Shown: piece after piece, positions 12,884-19,839 of the stretch
Layout: each line of letters starts with the position of its first letter
How positions within the stretch are numbered: position 1 is the first letter of the stretch
Assembly (NCBI GenBank): GCA_937881285.1
Contig: CALGEU010000083.1
Coordinates: 1-19,839, forward strand
Source: an uncultured Clostridia bacterium
GTDB lineage: Bacteria > Bacillota > Clostridia > Christensenellales > CAG-917
Direction of reading: 5' to 3'
DNA: 19,839 bases
Notes under the pieces: generated by a model
Databases searched by the model: none
What the model was told of the DNA's origin: nothing
What the model saw: only the letters and a program-made list of their open reading frames with translations
Position numbers and translations under genes: made by a program

Positions 12884-15800
12884 AAGTTGGCGTTTGCGAA
12901 TTATAGTTCCGACAACGCACACAGCCACAATTACCACCACTGCCACGACAACGCCGACGATAGTGTAAACTTTCCACGATTCGAGAGAAGACGGATTGAC
13001 GTTGACGAAGACGATGCCGCTGACGTAATCTGCGGTGTAGGTCAACTTGCCGTTTTCAATGGTGTAATCGGTGAGTTTCTTGAGTCCGCCCTGCTCGGTG
13101 ACGGTGTAAATTGCGATACCCTTCATGTTCTTGACCTGAGACGGGAGCGCAACTGACACGGTGGTCGGAGTGCCGAGCACGTTGACGAGTTGGTCGTCGA
13201 GATAGAAGCCGATACGAAGCACTGCCGCGACTTGTGCGTCTTCTTTGAAGCCTGCTTGTCTTGACAAGATAGAAACGTATTGTTCGATTGCTTCGAGATA
13301 AGACATATCGCTTGCAAGCACACTGTCCGTCTTGATTTCCTTGACGACGAGTCTGTTTGCAACGATGCCGCCGTCGACGAATCTGACTTGGTTGTCGCCT
13401 GCTTCGAGTGACGTTGCGGTGAGTTCGAGAATTCCGCTTGCGCCGACAAAGTTGTAGTTGGATGCAAGTTTGTCTTCATCGTCGAGAACGATTGAGAACG
13501 CATATCTGCCGGGGCTTGTTATCGTCTTGTTCCAAACGAGTTTGGTGTTGTCAACGTCGAGTGCGATTGACGGATCGTCGCTTCTCTGATCCATTTCAAC
13601 GCTGTACGAAATGTCGTAAGTTCTTTCCTTGTCGTACGGCGCGGAAATCTTGGTTACGTTCGTTCCGTTTTGCAATTCGCTCGTGGATTCGTAGCCTTGC
13701 GAATCTATCGTGACGTTGACGATTGCACGGATAACGGTGAGAGTCGTCTGCACCGTTTCGGGCTTGTAGTTAGAATTGAGTTTCAAGAACTCGTCGGAAA
13801 GAGACAGCGTCACACGGTATGTGCCTGCGTTGACGACGGAATTTACGGAAGTATATCCTTCTCCGTCGTAAAGTTCGTAAGACACTTTGACGTCCTTGTC
13901 GCCGAGTGCGACGGTGCTGGTTATCTTGTTGTTGATACCGCTCGTAGCATAAACGTGGGACTTGCCGTTGTAGTATTCGCTCATCTTGTTTGCTTTGAGC
14001 GACACGCTTGCCTTTTCGATGGTGATTTTGACTTTGGTTTCACCGCTCGTCCACACGACGTAGTAGCCGTTCGGGTCGGAATCGTTGACTTTGACGAAAC
14101 GTTTGACTCTGATGACGCCTTCGTGTACGCCTGCGTTGATTGCTTCGGATTCGACTTCCTGTCCGTCAATCAAGGTGACGTAGGTCACGACGTCTTCATC
14201 CGTTTCGCCCTGCAACACGTCGTACACTCTGTTGACGCCGTTGCCGTTCTTATCCACGGTGTAAACGAAGGTGTTTTCTGTCGAAGCAACGCTGATGCCC
14301 GTAAGGGTCGGGAGCGTGATTTCGAGAGTGGACGCTTTTGACGTTACGACAACGCCTGCGAAGTCGTAAACGAAACTCATCACGACTTTGCCGTCTTCGT
14401 CGGTCGTCGGATTTCCTTCCGTATCGAGCACCGCGCTGCCCTTGACGTCGCTCTTCGCGCCGAGAATCACGTTGTAGTTTTCAACGATTGCGGAATAATC
14501 CACTCCGTCGGGTGCTGCGAGATAGTATACGTAATATTCGTTTGCGCCGAGCATTCTGCTGGTCGTATCGCCTGCAGGTCTGCGCGAGATGAGTGCGTAT
14601 TCGTCGGCGTCGGTGAGTTCACCGGTTGCGCTGTTGTAGATTGCAAGTTTCACGACCGGTCGATAATCAACCGAACCGCTCTTGAAAATCGACATCCAGG
14701 TTTCACCGGAGACGATACCGTCTTTGCCGTCCGCTCCGAGATAACGAAGTTCGACGACGGGGTTGGAAGAGCCGTAAATCTTGGAATACGCGATACCGAC
14801 CGTCACGATGTACAAATCTTTCTTGACAACCGTGAGTCTGCTGGAATTGCCGTCGGGAGCGTTGCCCGTGTATTCGCTTTCAAACGCGAAGTTCTTTGCG
14901 TTGGAACTTGCAAGCGTATAAGAGAGCGCAACCGTGCCGTTTGTCGGTTTCGTAGTCGAGAAGACCGCTTTCGGCTTGGGAAGAGTGCTTATCGCGTCGT
15001 TTTGCGTGCCGCCGAGACGAATGTATTCGCCCACTTCGTCGTCGCCTGCTTTGACAAATTGACCGTCAAGCAAGTTGTAAGTGCTGCCGTAAAGTTGTTT
15101 CACAAACGCTTCGTCATCAGCCGAAACGGTTGCGGTTTCGTCCGCAATGAATCCGACCGCGACGAGATACTTCTTGAAGTTCATATAGAACGAATTGCTT
15201 TCGAGCGTGAGCGGATAGCCTGCAAGAGAGTATTCTATGTTGCCGCCGACGTTTGAAAGACTCGTTCCGTAAACCATTTCGCCGTCCGCAAGAGACGCTT
15301 TGATAGTGCGTTTTGTTATCTTTGCCGACAAATTGACAGTGACTGCCTTGTCGCCGTTTATCGTGTAGTTGTAAGCGTCTCTGCCCTGAATACCCGACAC
15401 CGAGAAGACGACGTAAAGCGCGTCGGTGTTTGCTTTGTCGAATTGAGCGGAAACGTTCTTTATCGTGACTTGGTCGTCGCCGATAAGGTTTGCAACGCTG
15501 CCTGCGTCGTAATAGAAAGCGTCGGTTTCGCTCGGCTCTGAGCCTTGAAGCGTGCCGTAGAATTTGGTCGTGCCGTCGTATTCTTTCTCGAATGCTTTAG
15601 TGCCGTCCACTTTCTTGATGCCGTTTGCCGCGATATAAACGCTTCTTTGTTCGATTCTGCCCTTGCCGTTGATGTACGGAACGGGGGTTGCCGTCGTGCC
15701 GCTTATCGTGCCGTCGTAATCGTTTGCGACGAAGTATGCCGCTTGTTGACCGTTGACGAGATAGTAGCCGATAAGAGCGTTTGCGCTCTTTGCGCTTTCG

Positions 15801-18800
15801 TAGTTAGCGGCGTCGGAAACGAGCACGTATTTTTGTGCGGTTTCGAGCGCGTAGTAATAGGTGGAAACTTTTTCGCCGCTTGCTGGTGCGCCGAAGTGTC
15901 TTTCACCGTTTTCGTCGTCGTACGCAAGGCAGGTCTTGCCGCTTATTATATTGTTTACACCATATACTAATACATAATTTATATATCTTTCTTTCTTGTT
16001 GGTGAGAACGGGGTTGTATGCGATACCGTCTTTGTCGAGCACGGTTGCGTTGCCGTTTTCGTCGTAATTCACTTCGCCGTCCGCATTACGTTCGACGTTG
16101 ACGTTCTTATCAAAGAAGTACGCGCCGTCTCTCGTCTGGATTGCGTAGTTGTCGATTTCGCCGGGTATAATTCCGTCAAACGTGTAGGTGATGTTGCCCT
16201 TTGACACGTTGGGCGAGCCGTTGTAGACTCTGCTTCCCAAATCCGCGCTGACCACGACGGGTCTTTCGACGATGTTTGCGCTCGTAGAACCCGTGTATTG
16301 TTTGAGCGTGTAGTTGCCAATGACGTTTTCACCGTTTGCGTCGAGTGCTCTGAGTTTGACTTCGTTGATGATGACTTTGATGTTGTTGCCCACTTGCTTT
16401 CTTGCGAAAGTGCCGCTTGCGACGACTTCGAGATGGTCTTCGTGTCCGCTGACCACTCTGTCGGACGAAAGCACGATTGCGATGTCCGCGCTCGTCGTGC
16501 CGTCATACACCTTATCTTTGATGTCAAAGTCGTTTTCGACGAGAGAAATGACTTTCTTCGTGACTTTCACCGCGTCGATGATTTCGTAGTCTTCGATGAC
16601 TCCGCTCGTGACAGAACCGACGGTGTTGTAACCTTCGGAAGCGTTGTATCTCGAACCGTAAATCTGATAGTTTGCAAGCAAGGATTCGTATCCGCTTTCA
16701 ACCACCACTTCGAGACCGCTGACAAGCACGTTGTGCAATTCGTTTTCGGTGACGTTAGCGTCGGGTTTGCCGTTTCTTGAAAGTTCGTAACTCACCTTGC
16801 CCGTGCCGAGCGAGAAGTGTTGCAATTCGCTTGCGAGATTGACAGCATATTGAGCCGTCGTGAAATCGTAGCCCGAATTCTTCGTGACGGTGACGGAAGT
16901 CGTATCGTCGTACTCTTTCTGCACGAACGTGACGTTGGGCATGAGTTGCGCTCTTGCAATCGTGACTTTCACGTTTCTCGTGCCGTAGTATGCGTTGATA
17001 GAATCCACGTCAACCGTATAGTTGGTGTCCGAAACGAAAGTGTTCACGCCGTTGTTGACGTTTGCAAGTGCGGCCACCGTAACGTTGTGGTTGCCTGCGT
17101 TCTTGCTTGCGCTCAAGCCCATGAGTTTAAGACCGACGGATGCCGACGTGTCGCCTTCAACGAGTGCGCCTTCTTTGAAGGTGTAGTTCATTTGCACGAT
17201 GTCGGTTGCGTTGTAGTCTCTGTCAACTGCCGAGATAGTCTCGAAACTGTCCGCGCCGAGAATACGTTTCACGATAGAAGCGGACATGTTGGAAAGTTTG
17301 ACCTTGATGCCCTTCACGCCGTCGATGACGTCTCTGGTGACTTGAACGTCGGGTTGGTCGTAAATGCCGCTCGTGACGATGTCGATATTGTCGGTGTCGT
17401 CTCCGAATTCAAAGAACAGAGTCACGTTGACGACGTAGTTGTCGCTGACGTTGACGTCGGAGAACTTGCCGCTTTCCATTTCGATAAGTTTCGCTTTTGC
17501 GCCTGCGAGCATCTTCGTACCTATACCCTGCTCGTTCTGCGTGTCTGCGACTTTAACGTTTTCGACGGAAAGGTCGGTGGTCTTGTCGTATTGTTTTGAA
17601 ATCGTGAAGTCGTTCTTGAGAACGCCGACGATTCCGTTGACGATGTAAATGAGTTCGCTCGTGCCGTTCACGCTGACGATTTCGATTTCCGTAACGTCTG
17701 CATAGGCGTAATTCGAACCTGCGGATTCGCCGTTGACGAGTGCGCCGACAGCGTCGTTGACGACGAGCGTAATGACGTAGTTGTGAGCCTTATCGCCTGC
17801 AAGATACACGGAATCGAAGATGATGTTCGCGCTTTCTTTCTTGCTGGGCGAGCCGACTTTGTTGTAGCGTGCGCTGACTGCAAGATACACGTCGTCGCTT
17901 GCGATTGCGAGCATACTGCTCAAATCGTAAACTTTCGTCGTGCCGTAATTGACTGCCGTCGTGCCGTCGTAAACTTTGTTTACACCCACGAAATCTTTGG
18001 TGTGCAATTCGATTGCTTTTGCGTTGATGACGAAGCGTGCGTCTTTGTCGAATTGAGCCACGACGACGAAGTTCTTGTCCGAAGACGCAAACGCCACGTT
18101 GACTGCGTATCCGTAATAATCTCCGTCCGCAGAAGCGAGCACGATGACGCCGTTTTTGTCCGTTACGTCGTCATAGCGACTGCCGAGCCAACGCAAATCG
18201 CCGTTCTTTGCATATCTTGCTCTTGCGAAAGTACCGCTGAGAATTTGTTTGATTTCTTCAAACGTCTTGCCTGCGTAAATTCCGCTTGTATCGCCGTTGA
18301 CGCTCACGACGCCGAAATCGATTCCGAAGACGCTTTCGGGGTCTCCGTAGGTCTTTTCGGTGGTATTCTGAGTGGGATTGACGACGATTTGTGCGGGATT
18401 AACGACTGCCGTCGTGCTTTCGACAAACACCGAATCTTCAAGTTCCACACCGTCTTTTACGAGTTTGACGTTTTCAAATCTCACGACGTAACTGCCTGCG
18501 TCGACGAGCGTTTCGTTTGCCGAAATGACCGCGTTCCAGGTGATAGTGTCGAATTCGTCCGCATTCTTGCCCGTAACTTCAAACTTGTCCGCGTCGAAAG
18601 TTATGGTTGTGAGATTGTTCCACACGAGACCGTAAACGAACTCGAATTTCACGCCGTCTTTCACTTTGACGACGACTGCGTTCTGTTCGGTGACGTAAAT
18701 GAAGTATTCCGCGTTTTCTCCGAGCACGACTTTGATGTTCGCGTTCTGAGCGGTGGCAAGAAGCACTGCGTATTTGATAGCCATGGAATAGCCTTCAACG

Positions 18801-19839
18801 GTCACTTCCGTTCCGTTTGCGTCGAGAGAAAGTTTGCCGTCAACGAGAGCGGCGATTTGCTCTGCAAGGTGCATATCCACCGCACCGATCGTGTAGGTGG
18901 GAAGAATTGCGGTCGGGTCGGGCGTAGAGCCGTACGGCAAGACAGAGAATTGACCGCTTGCGTCGATGACGACCGTTCTTTGCGTGATGTTGAAGTGTTG
19001 ATTGTTCTGTATCGTGATGACGTAGTTGCTGTTTACGTCGAAGAGCGCGGAGTCTGCGTTAAACTCGTATTCGCCGACGCTTTCGCCGCTTTGTCTCGAA
19101 ATGCGGTCGCCTGCTTTGTAGAGATAGAATTTTTCTCCGTCAAGCGTTTCGATGCCCGTTTGCTCATAGCCTGCGCCGAAGATTTCCGCAAGAACGTCGC
19201 CCACGCTTATCGTGGTGTACGCAAATTGATTTTCGCCGACGCCGAACACGAATTCGGGGTCGGAATCGCCGTACACTTTGGAGTTTTTCCAGGTGTAAAC
19301 GATGATTTGACGAGCGGTGATGACGTGAACGTTGCTTTCGTACGTCACGGTGTAGTTTTCAACGTCGTCGTAACTTACGTTGTTGACGATGGTGTACGAG
19401 CCGATAGAATAAACCGCATTCGGGTCGAATCCGCTGATTGCAAGTGCGAGCGCGACGGAAATGCCTTCGCTTTCCATATCTTCTCTCGCGATGCCGTCAA
19501 CGTCGTATTCGAGAACGATTTTCGCGCCGTACGCGCTTGTGGTCGCTTTTGCGGAGATGACCGCTCTGCCCTTGATGATGCTGTAATCGATGGGGCTGAA
19601 CGTCTGATTGCCGCTCTCGTCCATAGCGAAATCGTCGGTGACGTAAGTGTCGTTGTCTTTGGGGATATAGATGTTGACTTTGTAGTTGCCGGGCTTGACG
19701 GGCACGAAATACACCGCGTTGCCCTTTTCGTCGAGTTTCGCTTCCGAGATATCCGTAGTGGTCGTGCCGTCTTCTTTGAGATAAAGCACGTTGCCGTCGT
19801 TATCGACGAAACGATAGACGAAGGAAGCCTTTGATTTTT
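12872..19839 (-). CDS. Giant YDG/MBG-repeat surface protein, C-terminal part
   Basis: The frame is open to the right edge, so the N-terminus is missing; 2322 residues are visible, numbered here from a GTG at 19787-19789 that is probably internal. The protein is a string of beta-sandwich repeats of the YDG and MBG types. They are recognisable by KVYGDSDPEF (about 170), KTYGDPESVFG (477), KVYDGTTAVNYG (601), KQYDKTTDLS (730), KEYDDTTSV (957), KVYDGTTSADI (1091), RVYNGSPNVS (1184), KEYDGTTKFYG (1400), MVYGTSLSNVGG (1503), KIYGSSNPVVEL (1667) and EYYNGKSHVYA (1937). A membrane-proximal domain (about 2140-2270) is followed by one transmembrane helix (about 2274-2297) and the basic tail RKRQLKNS. 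No LPXTG sortase motif is seen. The chain is very poor in cysteine. It is probably a cell-surface fibre or adhesin anchored in the membrane; the ligand is unknown. The stop codon lies inside the palindrome at 12867-12883. Confidence 0.88.
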   Translation of the reverse strand, partial: KSKASFVYRFVDNDGNVLYLKEDGTTTTDISEAKLDEKGNAVYFVPVKPGNYKVNIYIPKDNDTYVTDDFAMDESGNQTFSPIDYSIIKGRAVISAKATTSAYGAKIVLEYDVDGIAREDMESEGISVALALAISGFDPNAVYSIGSYTIVNNVSYDDVENYTVTYESNVHVITARQIIVYTWKNSKVYGDSDPEFVFGVGENQFAYTTISVGDVLAEIFGAGYEQTGIETLDGEKFYLYKAGDRISRQSGESVGEYEFNADSALFDVNSNYVITIQNNQHFNITQRTVVIDASGQFSVLPYGSTPDPTAILPTYTIGAVDMHLAEQIAALVDGKLSLDANGTEVTVEGYSMAIKYAVLLATAQNANIKVVLGENAEYFIYVTEQNAVVVKVKDGVKFEFVYGLVWNNLTTITFDADKFEVTGKNADEFDTITWNAVISANETLVDAGSYVVRFENVKLVKDGVELEDSVFVESTTAVVNPAQIVVNPTQNTTEKTYGDPESVFGIDFGVVSVNGDTSGIYAGKTFEEIKQILSGTFARARYAKNGDLRWLGSRYDDVTDKNGVIVLASADGDYYGYAVNVAFASSDKNFVVVAQFDKDARFVINAKAIELHTKDFVGVNKVYDGTTAVNYGTTKVYDLSSMLAIASDDVYLAVSARYNKVGSPSKKESANIIFDSVYLAGDKAHNYVITLVVNDAVGALVNGESAGSNYAYADVTEIEIVSVNGTSELIYIVNGIVGVLKNDFTISKQYDKTTDLSVENVKVADTQNEQGIGTKMLAGAKAKLIEMESGKFSDVNVSDNYVVNVTLFFEFGDDTDNIDIVTSGIYDQPDVQVTRDVIDGVKGIKVKLSNMSASIVKRILGADSFETISAVDRDYNATDIVQMNYTFKEGALVEGDTSASVGLKLMGLSASKNAGNHNVTVAALANVNNGVNTFVSDTNYTVDVDSINAYYGTRNVKVTIARAQLMPNVTFVQKEYDDTTSVTVTKNSGYDFTTAQYAVNLASELQHFSLGTGKVSYELSRNGKPDANVTENELHNVLVSGLEVVVESGYESLLANYQIYGSRYNASEGYNTVGSVTSGVIEDYEIIDAVKVTKKVISLVENDFDIKDKVYDGTTSADIAIVLSSDRVVSGHEDHLEVVASGTFARKQVGNNIKVIINEVKLRALDANGENVIGNYTLKQYTGSTSANIVERPVVVSADLGSRVYNGSPNVSKGNITYTFDGIIPGEIDNYAIQTRDGAYFFDKNVNVERNADGEVNYDENGNATVLDKDGIAYNPVLTNKKERYINYVLVYGVNNIISGKTCLAYDDENGERHFGAPASGEKVSTYYYALETAQKYVLVSDAANYESAKSANALIGYYLVNGQQAAYFVANDYDGTISGTTATPVPYINGKGRIEQRSVYIAANGIKKVDGTKAFEKEYDGTTKFYGTLQGSEPSETDAFYYDAGSVANLIGDDQVTIKNVSAQFDKANTDALYVVFSVSGIQGRDAYNYTINGDKAVTVNLSAKITKRTIKASLADGEMVYGTSLSNVGGNIEYSLAGYPLTLESNSFYMNFKKYLVAVGFIADETATVSADDEAFVKQLYGSTYNLLDGQFVKAGDDEVGEYIRLGGTQNDAISTLPKPKAVFSTTKPTNGTVALSYTLASSNAKNFAFESEYTGNAPDGNSSRLTVVKKDLYIVTVGIAYSKIYGSSNPVVELRYLGADGKDGIVSGETWMSIFKSGSVDYRPVVKLAIYNSATGELTDADEYALISRRPAGDTTSRMLGANEYYVYYLAAPDGVDYSAIVENYNVILGAKSDVKGSAVLDTEGNPTTDEDGKVVMSFVYDFAGVVVTSKASTLEITLPTLTGISVASTENTFVYTVDKNGNGVNRVYDVLQGETDEDVVTYVTLIDGQEVESEAINAGVHEGVIRVKRFVKVNDSDPNGYYVVWTSGETKVKITIEKASVSLKANKMSEYYNGKSHVYATSGINNKITSTVALGDKDVKVSYELYDGEGYTSVNSVVNAGTYRVTLSLSDEFLKLNSNYKPETVQTTLTVIRAIVNVTIDSQGYESTSELQNGTNVTKISAPYDKERTYDISYSVEMDQRSDDPSIALDVDNTKLVWNKTITSPGRYAFSIVLDDEDKLASNYNFVGASGILELTATSLEAGDNQVRFVDGGIVANRLVVKEIKTDSVLASDMSYLEAIEQYVSILSRQAGFKEDAQVAAVLRIGFYLDDQLVNVLGTPTTVSVALPSQVKNMKGIAIYTVTEQGGLKKLTDYTIENGKLTYTADYVSGIVFVNVNPSSLESWKVYTIVGVVVAVVVIVAVCVVGTIIRKRQLKNS
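15941..15990 (-). other. AT-rich patch with unusual codons inside the surface-protein gene
   Basis: Only 9 of 50 bases are G or C here, against roughly half in the surrounding gene. The encoded stretch RYINYVLVYGVNNIIS uses AGA, ATA, TTA, GTA and GGT codons that are rare in the rest of the gene. The frame stays open. It may be a small in-frame insertion, a converted segment, or a cryptic AT-rich signal such as a promoter (a TATAAT is present on the minus strand, without a good -35). Confidence 0.6.

Noticed and set aside
17783..19834. 683-codon open frame on the plus strand, opposite the giant gene
   Set aside because: It is antisense to the surface-protein gene. Its product is dominated by Val, Asp, Arg, Phe and Cys without any domain, which is typical of a shadow frame created by the strong codon pattern of the true gene. 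No ribosome binding site was seen.

Overview
The window looks like part of a chromosome from an uncultured, Gram-positive-type bacterium, most plausibly a member of the Clostridia in the phylum Bacillota. The grounds are consensus AGGAG-type ribosome binding sites, a housekeeping (SigA-like) promoter, an ECF sigma gene with a Bacillota-style ECF promoter, a single-membrane surface protein with a simple C-terminal anchor, and a V-type ATPase operon in the gene order of Enterococcus hirae. A Christensenellales-like relative is possible, but this is inference. Every gene I accept lies on the minus strand, so transcription runs from high to low coordinates. No tRNA, rRNA, CRISPR array or transposase was seen.

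Region by region, in transcription order. (1) 19839-12872 holds the C-terminal 2.3 thousand residues of a giant surface protein built from YDG/MBG-type beta repeats. It ends in one transmembrane segment, and its N-terminus lies beyond the right edge. Its last codons and stop codon sit inside one arm of a long palindrome (12759-12883). (2) 12433-12871 is a repeat-rich intergenic zone. It contains that palindrome, a second partial copy of its left half 159 bp away, a widespread 'TCATGTTGAGCTTGTCGAAACATC' type dispersed repeat, and an AATTATTCATT element also found at the left edge of the window. (3) 12432-3246 is one transcription unit with a near-perfect SigA promoter: rpiB, then V-ATPase subunits G/H-I-K-E-C-F-A-B-D, closed by a hairpin terminator or attenuator. 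(4) A DUF3737 gene (3219-2377) follows that hairpin. (5) 2228-80 is a compact envelope-signalling module: an ECF-type promoter, a lipoprotein with four PepSY-like repeats, an ECF sigma factor, a membrane protein with an anti-sigma-like N-terminus and a PepSY domain, then a strong bidirectional terminator.

The V-ATPase set appears complete for a bacterial V1Vo enzyme. Its proteolipid keeps all the sodium-binding residues known from E. hirae NtpK, so it is predicted to move Na+. The most interesting parts for follow-up are the apparently self-contained PepSY/ECF module with its matching promoter, and the palindromic repeat that supplies the 3' end of the giant surface-protein gene. The V-ATPase genes are of familiar type. 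Nothing seen here amounts to a proven new system; the PepSY/ECF module is the best candidate for a little-described one.
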